DNA of 64,000 bases from Durusdinium trenchii (Eukaryota; Sar; Dinophyceae; Suessiales; Symbiodiniaceae), in NCBI GenBank assembly GCA_963970005.1, contig CAXAMN010023751.1, positions 415,260 to 479,259 of the forward strand. Reading direction: 5' to 3'. This document shows positions 1 through 11,800 of the stretch, in pieces (position 1 is the stretch's first letter; each line of letters begins with the position of its first letter). The notes beneath the pieces are model-generated. The model saw nothing but the letters and a program-made list of their open reading frames with translations. It had not been told where the DNA came from and searched no databases. A program made the translations under genes and the position numbers.

Positions 1-1312
1 GGGGGGGGTGATTTCCTGTCAGCATGTGGGTTGCGCTCGTTAACTACAAACATAGGATTTGGGACTCCGATTCGTAGCTGATGGTGCTAACTATGCACTT
101 AGGGGAGGTGCTTTCATCGCAGCAACTGTTTTTGTTTGCCCATCACTTTACACGTATTCACTTCACACTCACTTCAGTTCCACTCCTCAAAAACTGCTGC
201 TGCCAGCTACGGATACTACCTCACTTCGCACTAGGGAGGGAGTGCGGTGACACTGCAACGATTGCTGCCCTTCCGACAAAAGTAGGTTGTTTTTGCAAGT
301 CTCTACTAAATGCAAGAGTAACCTGTTGGCGGTGCCCATTTGCCTTGTAAGTTTAATCGCGCAGCAGGTCGGTCTAGGACCAACCTTAGCAGAGAGTGAA
401 ACGACATAAGTTATGTTTCATGTCCCTCTATAATGTTGCGACTTTGCTGCTTAGGGATATGCACGTGCTCAAACTTCAACTTGCCAGTCAAATGGCGCCG
501 GTCAGGTTGTCACCGATTCGAGGTCTACAGCCTTCTCTCCTGTAAGCCTCACAATAGTAGGTAGACAACGGCCTACCGGGCGCTATACGGCTTGATGTGG
601 CCATTTTGTCGCGCTAGACAACCATTGCAAGCACCGTTATAACTAGAATAGCCAAGCATTGCTAGACTCAACCGGTTTCGGCGAAGCCTTGCTTTTGTTT
701 CGTCTTTGCATTGACAAACTGTCAGGGACAATTTGGAGTCAAACACCCTGAACAACACCTAACGGATGCTACCCTGTGAGTAAAGCCCTTTGTGAAGCTC
801 TTCGTCAAAGATCCGAGTCGACAACGCTGAGTAGCTAGACAGTACCCAGGCTGCCACCCAAGTGGTGGTCCTGGATGAACACATAGAGTACAGATGTACA
901 GTGCCTAGGACTTAGGGTAGCGGCGTTTCACTCTTTTTCACGTAGTCCATGGGGCTTGCACGTTTCAACAAGTTTCAAGAACGCTCAAAACGCAAAGTGG
1001 GGCTGGTGAGCCTGTCGAGACAATTTGGCCGGTCAGTGCATAGCCTGCAACCCACCTGTCTGAGATTGATGCATTGCTGCATAGCCCTAATGGCGGCTGC
1101 TTCCTTGGCCGTGCCTTTTTCGAGTCACTGCCATTTGGGCTGATACACACTGCTGCCCCCCCCTTGCGGGGGGGCAGCCACAGCCATGCCCCTCTCCTGT
1201 TTGGTGAGTTACATGTCTTGGTCCTCGAGGACTTGTCGTTTTCGATTGCCGACACTGATATTTTCCTTTTGGCAAAAGTCTCGTAGCATGCTTGGCTGCA
1301 CTTCGCGCTCTC
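1..1312. other. stretch without recognisable gene
   Basis: I see no conserved protein, RNA gene or mobile element here. Short open frames exist on both strands, none with recognisable motifs. The only structure is the C/G hairpin at 1151-1177. Confidence 0.5.
1151..1177. repeat. C-run/G-run inverted repeat (hairpin)
   Basis: A run of eight C preceded by CTG is followed, after a TTGC loop, by seven G and CAG, so the arms pair almost perfectly. The stem is almost pure G/C. It could form a hairpin; no function is evident. Confidence 0.6.
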
Positions 1313-1573
1313 TCACTGCATTTTCCTCGGGATTTTGATCACAGTGAGTCGGTGGTGAAACAGCTGGCCTCCTGACTCGAATTCTATCGTTGTGAGACGA
1401 TTGTGCGAAATCAAAGTATCTGTCACTTCGGTGTCAGTGCATGACATTCCGGACCTGTTGCCTGCAAGACTGTGTACTTGGAAGTAAGGCACATAATTGC
1501 AAAGATGCAACCTCAGGTAGTTCGGGTACACTCCTATTTCCTCTGCACATTCTTGGGTGCCTTTCGCACACAT
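1313..1573 (-). CDS. hypothetical 86-aa open frame, minus strand
   Basis: An ATG-started frame of 86 codons with a soluble, protein-like composition (acidic and Cys-containing N-terminus, basic C-terminus ending IPRKMQ). I do not recognise a domain. It has no visible partner exon, and a frame of this length is expected by chance, so it is only a candidate. Confidence 0.22.
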   Translation of the reverse strand: MCAKGTQECAEEIGVYPNYLRLHLCNYVPYFQVHSLAGNRSGMSCTDTEVTDTLISHNRLTTIEFESGGQLFHHRLTVIKIPRKMQ

Positions 1574-1899
1574 TGTGGCTGATCACGATAGCCAAGCAGT
1601 CAACTCACTGCCCACTGTGAGGAATACCTCTTTTGCCTGACCTAGACGTACTGAGCGCAAAGAGTGGAATGAATTCATTGCCCCGCTTCACCGCTTTTCA
1701 CTTTGTTTTGCTTTGGCTCACGCAGCCTACCTGAGATACGAACCTTGCCGCTTTGGGTGTTTGGGCTTTTTGTTTGGTTGGGTTTGGCGGTTGTGGTTCG
1801 TTCTTGGTCTGTTGCTTGGCTCGTATCTCCCTATTTAATTGAATTAAGGTGACTTGTGCCTCTCGGCGCACATAGCGCCTCCACCCGTGCCAAAAAAAC

Positions 1900-2027
1900 C
1901 CAGTTCCCTGTCCCAAGTTCCCTGTCCCCAGTTTGCTGCCCCCAGTTCCCTGCCCGCCAGTTTCCTGCGCCAGCCAGTTCCCTGTCCCCAGTTTCCTGTC
2001 CCAAGTTCCTTGTCTCCAGTTTGCTGG
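1900..2027. repeat. minisatellite of CAGTTCCCTGTCCC-like units
   Basis: About nine imperfect tandem copies of a 14-15 bp unit (CAGTTCCCTGTCCC, with AAGTTCC, CAGTTTGC and CAGTTTCC variants). Its low complexity creates long minus-strand open frames rich in Gly-Thr-Gly-Asn-Trp that I do not regard as genes. Confidence 0.8.
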
Positions 2028-2037
2028 CCCGCCCGTG

Positions 2038-2330
2038 GAAGGTCTGGCGGTTGCGCTGGTGGTCGGGTGTGGTCGCCCGTGGTCGCCGCTGGTCGGCTGC
2101 GGCACTGTCTTGTTGTGAATCGCAGTAGATCTCGCTCTCTTTCCTGAGGGTCTGGGCGGTTGTGTTGTCGCCGGTGGTTGTGGTCGCCTGTGGTCACCGC
2201 TGGTCGGCTGCGGCGCTGTCTTATTGTGAATCGCAAGATCTTGGAGGGTCTGGCGGTTGCGTTGTGGTGGTAGATCTCGGGTCTGCGGTTGCGTTGTCGC
2301 CGGTGGTCGGCTGTGGTCGCCTGTGAACGA
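2038..2330. repeat. ~110-bp tandem repeat, about 2.5 copies
   Basis: A unit that starts GGTCTGGCGGTTG, runs through GGTCGCCGCTGGTCGGCTG and ends TTGTGAATCGCA is present twice in order (about 2038-2150 and 2150-2248), followed by a partial, rearranged third copy. It directly abuts the truncated copia fragment. Confidence 0.7.
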
Positions 2331-2349
2331 TAGTACGCGGAGCAGCTGG

Positions 2350-3601
2350 GGAAGATGAGAACTGGCAGCTGGCTGAGGCATGTGAGATAGGAAAGAAGAG
2401 AGCGAAGAACATTCCATGTTCCACCGATATCAACAGCATTCCACATGGCTATGAGCTCAGCAACGCAGATTGCACTCGCTTCAGAAGCTGTGTTGGCAAG
2501 ATGATGTAAATTAGTGGTGAGAGGCCGGATGCACAATATGCTATTCACATGTTGGCACGCATGATGAGCAAGCCTATGAGTTCACAAGTGAAACATGTGA
2601 CACACCTCACAAGCTACCTTGCATGTCAATCCTGGACCGCAGAGACATTGACGAGATCGAGTCCCAGGACTATCACCTCATTGAAGTGATCACAGACGCG
2701 GACCTAGCAGGCTGCAAAAGCAGTCGAAAGAGTTTGACGTGTTTTCATATTTTCCTTGATGGATGTTTGATTGAGAGCAAGGTTCAAAGCCAAAAGGCCA
2801 TTGCATTCTCGAGTGGTGAAGCAGAGTTTACTGCTGTTGTTGGTGGATGTTCAGAGGCTTTGTTCGTGAAGCGCGTGGTTGAATTCATGACAAGCGAAAA
2901 CACCATGGTCAAGGCGAGGAGCGATTGTTCGGCAGCACGCTCCATGACTGCACGACAGGGTGTAGGACGTGTCCGCCACATCGACAGTGGCGTGATGTGG
3001 ATTCAAGAAAAGGTGGCCAGTGGGAAGCTGGAGATCACAGCAATTCCGACTTTGCTGAATCCTGCTGACATTGGCACGAAAGGTTTGAGCCAGTTCCGAC
3101 TCCATGGCCCACATTTTGTGTTTGGTCGATGAGTATAACATCGAGATCGGGTACGACGAGTACAAGGAGACTGAGATGAACCTCGAATGGTTGATGAAGG
3201 ACCAGACGAGCCCAATGGTCGAAAGCCAAGGACGAGCAGCGCAAACAGATGAAAGTGATGACCCACACATAGTTTACAAACTGTATCAAGCGATTGACCA
3301 GCTGCATGACCAAAAGGACAGCTTGGAGAGACGTCTTCAGGCACAAGAAGAACTGAGTGTGGCAATGGAGAACGACCTTAGGTTTGAACGGCAACAGAAC
3401 GCCGTCTTGTCGAGTTCCGTGCGAGCGCACGAACGCAGATGGTTAGCCAACCTTGAAAGGATGATCACAGTCCATCCTTGCGGGGACGTATTTCACGACA
3501 GTCCCAATTGTCGTTGGCTGCGTGGTGGTGGAGCTGCAACTGTGTGCATTTTGCCGCAGAAATCCCCGAGAACAGGAAGGCAGCACGACAATTTCTCATG
3601 A
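2350..3601 (+). pseudogene. 5'-truncated Ty1/copia pol fragment (RT end, RNase H, C-terminal module)
   Basis: The fragment starts in the last part of the reverse transcriptase (motif FRSCVGKMM, then a TAA where Tyr is expected, then ISGERPDAQYAIHMLA). It shifts frame near 2620 and continues as RNase H with TDADLAG (about 2694), SSGEAEF and RSDCSAA, all recognisable copia RNase H landmarks. A second frameshift near 3110 leads into a coiled-coil segment and a closing His/Cys cluster (VFHDSPNCRWL, about 3490-3523). The same order, with a similar but clearly diverged sequence, occurs at 11690-13250 in the full-length element, so this is a different copia lineage. No LTR, gag, protease or integrase is present and the frames are broken, so it is a dead remnant. 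It sits between a minisatellite and the ferric reductase gene. Confidence 0.9.
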
Positions 3602-4585
3602 GGATGTAATAGATGGATGACAGTCCTGTTCTCGTGTGGTTGTGCACTTAGTGTTTCCGCAACATTCAGGCTCCGTTTTGTGAGTGAAAGGGCGCCGCGC
3701 GCTTCGCTACACAACGAGTAATGTTGCAGGCAGCTATGGACGGAGCAACTCCATCAGAAGGACCATCGAACCGAAGGCTCAAACCAGGAAACAGGGAACT
3801 ATCAATCAGAGCACAATATCAAGTAGTCAAGTAGAGCAAACCAGCCAAATGTGTGGTCGGCTTGAAACACAACTTCAGCAATTCATGGAAAGACATTACA
3901 ACCTACTGGGAAGAGGACTGCAGGAAGCAGCAGGACGAGTTGAAAAAACAAGGAAAATTATCAAGAGTTGCTAGAATGTGCAGTGATGAAAAGAGATAAC
4001 CCAGAAAGGCAAACACCAACACCAACAATCTCTGGGAACCCGGTTCCTTAGAGAAGGAAGAGAAAGTTTGTAGAAAAATATTGGAATAAAATGGACTACA
4101 GTGGCAGAGTGAGCTCAAAGTAACAATTCGATCGCTCACACTACCAAGAAGGAGTGTGAAACATTTTCAGGGTAGACTAAAGCATGTATACATGACATCA
4201 TTAGCGTTTCACTCTGTACAGCTGACTGGAACACAGCCCTTTTGGATCAAAAACGACTTGCAAAACAGAATCTGAGTGCCTCTGTCTCTTTATAAACCCT
4301 CTGTGAGATACAGCCATGAGTTGCCCATGACAAATAGACCTGCAGCTTTTCGTGCACGCAGATTGACGTGGGAAGTGTCGTCATTTCGAGGAAGTTTGGC
4401 AGTGAAGATTTATAAAGAAAAACCTACTCTCATTGTAATCAATGTTCTGTCTATTCCTGTGGTATTTACATATTTTAGTCACGCACAGATGACAGGTCTA
4501 TGTAAGTGATTACAAAAACGATTTGACAAACAATGTTTTATAGCCGTGGTGATGGGACAAGTGGATTTTGCATGCACAAATCTGG
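3602..4585. other. region between copia remnant and ferric reductase
   Basis: No recognisable gene. A plus-strand open frame of 96 codons at 3684-3974 has a Gln-rich, possibly coiled C-terminal half but no known motif. Part of the 3' tail of the preceding retroelement may lie here, but I find no LTR pair to prove it. Upstream exons or the promoter of the ferric reductase may also lie here. Confidence 0.4.
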
Positions 4586-5804
4586 ATGAAACTAGCACAT
4601 GGTCTTTGCGGGACAATCCTTGCTGCACTTTGGCTGGCCTTAGTGATTTCCTACGTGGCTGCACCATGCAAGTTGATTGAGGAGCACATGTACACTATGG
4701 CCTTGTTTGCCTGTCAAAGTTTGGATAGCTTTCCAACTGAACTGCCGACCTTGACATTAGTATTCTTCTTGGTCCTGTGCTTGGTACTTGTACCAGGGAC
4801 GGTCGTACAAGTCTCCGCCGTGAGGTGGAATGTCATGCTTCACAGTGTTGGTGTCGCTACACTCGCAGCTTGCATTTTGAAAGTGTGCCTTTTGTATGGC
4901 GAATCCCGATCACTGCTGAAGGACAGTTTGGTGTTCACAGGGATCGTCACAGGAAGAGCCGCAGCTATGTATCTGGGCATGCTGTTGCTGGCCATCTCAA
5001 GACGGTCCATCATTTCAGATCGGTGGAACTTGGACTACCCAAACATGATCGCTTTTCACAGGCCCGTTGGGTGGTGGGTGCTGTGGATGAGTTTGCTCCA
5101 CTCATTGGCATTTGGATTCTATTACTTATGCCGTGGCGGTTGGAGAGAGCTTTTGGAGGCTTGCCTACCAGTTGCTGTGCGCTGTGATGGTTCTGATCAC
5201 TGTTGGAACACCTTGGGCCTTGTCAATGGGTTTGGTGTCGTGGCAACTGCAGCCACCATCATCCTGGCGGTCTCCTCCCAGAAAGTGATCCGTCGACGTT
5301 TCTACAACCTCTTCTATTTCACCCATCTGGTGACATCCTTTGTCTTCATGCTGTTCTGCGGTTTGCATGATTTTGCCATGGTGATTCTCATGTTTCCTGG
5401 ACTTGTGTTCTACGTGAGAGATCGCTTTTCTGGCCTTGTTTCCTTGCGCGGCAGCACCGAAGTGACAATCAACATCTTGTGCCGCAGTGAAACTTCATCT
5501 TTGGTCATGTTCTCCTGGTATCCTGCCGAGGGAAACAGGGGATCCCATCTTTTGCCCGGCACTCGTTGGGTGTATTGTCGGCAGAAGACCATTTCCGGTT
5601 TGGAATGGCATCCCTATTCAACCATTTTTCATGGAAACCGGGCGTTCATTTTGTTGAAGGCTGCAGGTGATTGGTCAACCTCACTATGCAATTCGGCCAC
5701 CAGAGATACATTGAGACTTGACATCGAAGGTCCATATGGCAAGTCCAGTGACAGTTCTGGGCGGCTTGGCTCTGGGGATCAGGTGCGTACACTGTTGATC
5801 GCAG
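4586..5804 (+). CDS. ferric reductase exon 1 (membrane domain, FAD loop)
   Basis: Codes for residues 1-406 plus one base. It holds the heme-ligating His pairs, HPYST and GPYG. The frame continues open for some 40 bases past 5804, but homology stops at LLIA-G exactly where a GC donor (GCAGGG) occurs, and the missing nucleotide-binding residues resume at 13415. Confidence 0.85.
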
Positions 5805-8800
5805 GCAGGGATCCTGAGCTTTTTGGGGGGGTTCCATGGACATAGGGGACCCCCAAATCATCTCCCAATTTCGTGATGTGCAAAAAAAGGAGAAGAATAG
5901 AATACAAAAACTGTTGAATCTCAGTCAAAGTTCACTATAGACTAATGGCATGCTGGTATGCATAGATCACGCTATGTACTTGAGGCCCAAAGTCGAGGTG
6001 TAAAACCGGAGCACCCCGCGTTTCATGGTAGCGGAGCTCTGACATGTAGCCCCTGTCAACTCCAGCAGAGACCCTTTTGGGGGACAAACCACCGGGGAGT
6101 GTGCGGTCCACCGAAAGCCCGGGTGGACTAGTATCCGGGTCGTGTTCATGGGGGACACTGCGGAGCCCGACGGCACTGGTGGGGCGGCTGGAGCACCTCC
6201 TGGAGGTGCCTTGACAGGAGTCCAGGGGCTGGTGCAGGCACTACATGGCCTGATCGATGTCCAACGGAGTTCGGGGTTCACAAAACACTTGAAACCCCCA
6301 TCGATGTTTGCCCCAGAGAACCGTGGTGACGAGCTCAACAAATGGATGGATTGGAGATTCCAGTTTGAGACCTTCGTAGGAGCAGTTGACCCATCCATGC
6401 TGTCCCACATGAAGAATGCCGAGAAGGAAGAAGCCCCCATCAACGATGGACTTCCTTCAGTCAGGCCCCAGTCGGAAAGGCTGTACTCCCTCTTGACAGG
6501 CCTCATGAAGCAGAGACCCCTTCGACTGGTACGAGGTGTGACCAACCAGAACGGTCTTGAGGCCTGAGTGATCACCAAGGATCTTCAGCCGAAGACGAGG
6601 CAGCGCTCTCTAGCTCTCATCCAGTCCCTGAACAAGATACAGTTTGATGGGACGAAGACCGTCCGTGACTGAGCAGCTGCCACAGTATGACTTGATGGTC
6701 CGGGAGTATGAGCGCAGTGCAAACGTCACGTACCCGGACGACCTGAAGATTGCCTCGGTGTTGTCAGCCTTGCCTGCCACCCTCAGGCTTCACATACAGA
6801 TGACGCTGCAGGACGACACTACGTTTGAGGACTTGAGGCAGCGGATTGAGATGTATGGGCAGGTGAGCCAACGATGGTCCAGCGATGGTGGCCTGCAGAT
6901 GGGTGTGAAGCCTTTGATGGACCAAGGTGATCAAGGAGGACCCATGGAGATCGATGCCGTGTGGTCGAAAGGAGGCAAGAAGGGTGGCAAGAAAGGGAAG
7001 AAAGGCAAGGACAAAGGAAAGAGTTCACTTCCTGGTCCAAAGATGGAGGCAAGAAGGGCGGCAAGAATTCGAAGGGCTCAGGAAAACAAGATGGCAAGAA
7101 AAGCAAAGGTGGCAGTGGAGTATGTCACAACTGCGGAAAACCCGGGCACTTCGCTCGGGAATGTTGGAGCCCAAAGCGTGTGAACAAGGTAGAAGATCAA
7201 GAAGGACAAGAGTTGAGCAAGGCTGCATCAGCTGGACAACATGGCAAAGATCAAGGCCAGACGAGTGGGGCGTCAGTCACTCCATCTTCCCACTCCACCT
7301 ATAGGGCAGGAGTCAGGAGGGTGAGATTGGTCACGCCGACCGGGTTGGCCACGATGGAGATCTTTGACCTGACGAAGGACGACTCTCCTGAGGAGCTGAT
7401 GGCGGAGGATGATGATGAGTCAGCCTTGCAAGTGATGGCAATCCGGAAGTGTGACGAGATTCCGGATGAGGTGGAGGAGATCTTCTACGACTGCCAGAGC
7501 GGTGATGAGAGCACGTCATTGCGGACTCCATCGATGGAAGACACAGGAAGTGATGCCCTACGAGCCCAATCCAAAGATGTTGAGGGCCAAATTCAGAATT
7601 TGTGCATGGTGAGGAACGAGGCTCCCAATGTCGTGATGACGCTCGATTCGGGAGCAGATGTGTCAGTGGCACCAGAGCAGTACTACGCCCTGGGACTACC
7701 TGGTCATCAACGTTCCACTTGCATGATGGATGCTCAAGGAGGTGCCATCAAGAGCGCCGGAAACAGGCGACTTCGACTACAAGCCTACACCAGAGCAGGA
7801 GAGATGGTGGAGTTCGTGGAGCAGTTTGCTTTGGGTGTAGGTGTGACTCACCCCTTGATGAGTTTTGGACGTCTGCTCAAGCAAGGATGGGTGCTCTCTC
7901 GAGACAGCCAAGGCCTCTACGTGGAGCACAAGGAGAAGGACTTGAAGATCCCAGCTCGGCTTGAGAGGAATTCACTGGTGATGGACGTGAGAGTTTGTGC
8001 AGTCCGAGCTGAGGACAATGAGACGCAGGAGATGGAAGCCATGGCTTCGAATGACAAGGACATTCAGGAGAGTGCCCCGACCGTGACAGCAGAAGCACAC
8101 TCCATGGAACGAGGAGTGAAGAGGAGTGTCGAGGAGCAAGAGAAAGAGAAGATGAATGAAGAGGAGGATCAACAGATGTTGGCTTTGATGCAAGAACTGT
8201 CAAAGCAGGTGGAACCCGATGCCCCAGAAGATCGTGTTGAGGAAGCTCCTTCAAGGGTGAAGAAGTTGAGGGCAGCCAGAGATCACCGGGCTACACTACA
8301 GAGGAGTCCGGAGATGTCATTGTGGAAGCCAGCAGCAGTGAAGATGGAAAGGTGCAAGCCTGCATGGCGAGGTGGCAGAATTGGAAGCTGCGGAAGGGCA
8401 TGGTGAAGGACGGACCTATGGAGCTGTCGGACAGCCCAGTGGTGGATGTGATGGAGGACAATCATGTGTTCCCGGTTCGAGGAGAAGCAACGAGCCTGTA
8501 TGGATTTATCTCGAGAGAACTTGCGTTGCTCGAGAAGATGCCTGGCTGGCACGCTCTACCCAACGGGATCGTCGTTCACTCCAGTCCTCAGGCAACTCAT
8601 TTTCTGGACCCAAGCCTTTCATTTGGTCCAGAGTGGTGTGGACGGATGACGTTGTTGAAGAAGAAGGACAACAGTGGAGCGCGGGAGCAGGTGGAGAGTT
8701 TGGCAAACTATGTGGACACTCCGTTGCCATACCGACCATTGCCGGGAGGACCTCGTGCGGCGTTGACCTTTGTTGCACCGGGATTGATCCGTGACTACTT

Positions 8801-11800
8801 TGTGGTCAGCTCTGAGGTCCCAGTGAGCCAGTACCCCTTGCTGAGCGGGGAGCCATCCTCGTGGCCGGACGATGAGAGGGATGAAGAAGGAGGTGAACTG
8901 CCAATGTTGGCCGCTGGAAGTGGTGGACGACCAGAGATCTTGGAAGATGCTGCCTTCATAGACCCCAACGAGCTGAGGATCCAGATAGACGAGACCTGGT
9001 TTGACAAGGAGACGAAATTGAAGGACTTGCAGGAAATTTGCAAGCAATTGGGCTTGGCAACATCTGGCTCCAAGATCAAGGTGCTGCGGCGACTTCAAAG
9101 CTACAAACACCACCAGGAGGAGAAAATGGCCTATGAGATCGCCCAGAGGTTGTTCAGTGAGAGCAGGCGAGAAGCCATTCCGTTGAAGGCACCAAAGCTA
9201 CCAAGCCGCCACGAGCAAGAACTTCATCAGCTCACGCACCTACCCTTTCAGTCTTGGTGCCAACAATGTGTCGCCACTCGGTCGAGAGAAGATCCCAGGA
9301 GAAAAGAAGATCAAGCTGACCGGAAAGACCGAGGAAGACCCGTGATAAGCTTCGACTACGGGTTCACGTACACCACTGGTGTTCCCAAGGATCGACAGTG
9401 GGGCACGGCTTTGTATGTGGCAGAGTCAGAGTCCAAGGCCACCATGTGCATCCCGGTTCAGGCAAAGGGGAGTGCTTCGTTGAAGCAAGTGACAGAAGAG
9501 CTCACCAGATTCAGCATGCAGGTCTGCAACACACAGCCCATCATTTTCCAGTCCGATGGAGAGAGAGCCACACGTCAGATCCTGAGAGCCATCCAGCGTG
9601 CACGAGCCACACTTGGCCTGACCACCGAGATCAGAACAACGTCTCGGGATCAGCGCGCATCCAACGGCCAAGCAGAACGGACAGTGCAGTCAGTGAGGTT
9701 GGCAAACACTCTGCCAGTTTGCCGAGGAGAAGACTGGAGTCAAGCTGACTGGAGATATGCGCTGCTACCCGTGGAGTTTCCGACATGCTGCATGCCTAAT
9801 GCTCAGGTATCGGGTGATCAATGGAGCCACGTCCTTTGAGGTGCTGACGGACAGGCGCTATGTGGGCAAGGTAGCTCTCTGGGGAGAAACGGTGCTCTTC
9901 AAGGATGTCACAGCCTTCAAGCACAAGGGTGAGCCTGTGTACAGGAAGGGAGTATGGGTCGGAAAGAGTTCCTGGAGCGACAGCCACATTTGTCTGACAA
10001 GGAGTGGTGCAGTTGAGGCTCGATCCATTCGAAGACTGCCTGATCAGTTTGATGGCCAGATGCTGATCAACTGCCGAGGTCTCCCATGGCAGTACTCCGT
10101 GCAAGGCATCCTCATGAAGACGAAGTTTGCAGCACGTCAACGACTGGCAGAAGCAGCAGAGGATGCTGTCGGTGACGAGCAGGTGGAGAAGGAGGCCAAG
10201 CTGATCGGGGAACAAGTGGCTGTTGGCATGTATGGCCATGGGCCCATTGCAGGACCAAACACACCAGGTGTTCCTCCAGATGGGTACCCCAAGACTCCAG
10301 GCAAGACACCCATCGCTCCAACTCCGGCACCAAAGACGACGGCAGCGCGAACACCAACCATTGTGCCGGTTCCAGCAACACCAGCAGCTGCAGCAGCACC
10401 CAAGACAGCACGTCCTGCACCTTCAGGTGACAAAAGTGACAGGCCTTTGGTGCCTCGAGAGCTCCCTCGAATCCCGCTGGCATCAGAAGAGGACGAGAGC
10501 CCAAAGAGGAAGGTAGTGAGACTTCCAATCCCTGAGGCCATGAGGGGTGAGCCAGCGCGGAACTTTCCACCAGGACCTCACGAGGTGGAGACAAGTCCGA
10601 AGAGGCAGAGGATGGAAGAGGTCATTGGAAACCTTGCACCAGTGACACCTCCCCGGGGAACGGATGAGCCCGAAGAGGAGAATCCATGAGATGGTGGCCG
10701 AGGAGGTGTTGCAACAACAGCTCAACGATGTCAGCGATGACGAGGACATCGACAGAAGCAAAGGAAAACCTCCTGAAGTTGATGAAGAGGAGCTGAAGAA
10801 GCTAGATGCGGAGGCATGCAAACACGAAGAGGAGCGCCTCGAGAAGATGGGTGTCCTTGAGAAGTTGAGAGAAGGAGAAGCTGCTGATGAGGATTCGTAT
10901 GTCCTGACTTCCAAAATGGTGATCACCTGGAAGCACCGAGATGAGCAGGGTGGCTGGTTCAGAAGGGCACGTCTAGTTGGGAGGCAGTTCAAGTGGTCAG
11001 TCTTCACACAAAATGCTTTCGCCCCCACATCAGCTTCAGTAGTGGTACGAATGCTCCTCCGCCTGCAGATGAAGACTGGTCTGGCTCTCTACACCTTGGA
11101 CGTGAAGGATGCATTCTTGCTCATGGACCAGCCGGAGGACGAGAAAGCGATGATCGTGACCGAGAACGGCGCCTACAGGCTGAAGAGAAACCTCCCAGGC
11201 CAGAGAAACGCTGCAGCTCAATGGTTCAAAGGGTTCTGCAAGGTGGCAAAAGAGTTTGGGTTGGTACAAGACGTGATGCAGCCCACGATGCTGAAGAAGC
11301 CCGACGACTCAGGTGAGGTGATCAAAGATGGCCAACTGTACTTGACTATCCACGTGGACGACTTGCTGTTGATTGGTCATGAAGATGAAGTGGAGAAGTT
11401 CATCAAGTACATGGAGTCCAAAGGCTGGAAAACGGAGAAGCGTGGGCCATTGTATTCAGGTAGCTTCAACTACTTGAAGAGGGAGATGGAGTTGATTGAC
11501 AGAGGCATCACTATCCGGCCCGACAAGCAGCACATCAAAGAGCTCGCACGACTGACCAAGGTGGAACAGAGGAAATGCAGGTCGACTCCCGGAGACGGCA
11601 ACTTCACCAAGTTGAGCAAAGAAGATGATCCTCTGGACTACAACGAGATCACCGTCTACCGGAGTGCTGTTGGCGAACTGCTCTACATTGCCCCTGATCG
11701 ACCTGATGTGCAGTACATTGCCCAAGGTCTAGCAGCATTCATGCAGAAGCCCACAAAGAAAAGCTGGCAGGCCATGAGACACGTCAGATCGTACCTGTTA

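Noticed and set aside
1698..2548. Two long minus-strand open frames (239 and 234 codons)
   Set aside because: They run through the minisatellites at 1900-2330 and owe their length to stop-free repeats (Gly-Thr-Gly-Asn-Trp and Thr/Gln/Pro repeats); no protein motif.
5805..5845. Extension of the ferric reductase to a stop at 5845 as a complete 425-residue protein
   Set aside because: It would lack the nucleotide-binding fold, which is found intact in phase at 13415 and beyond.
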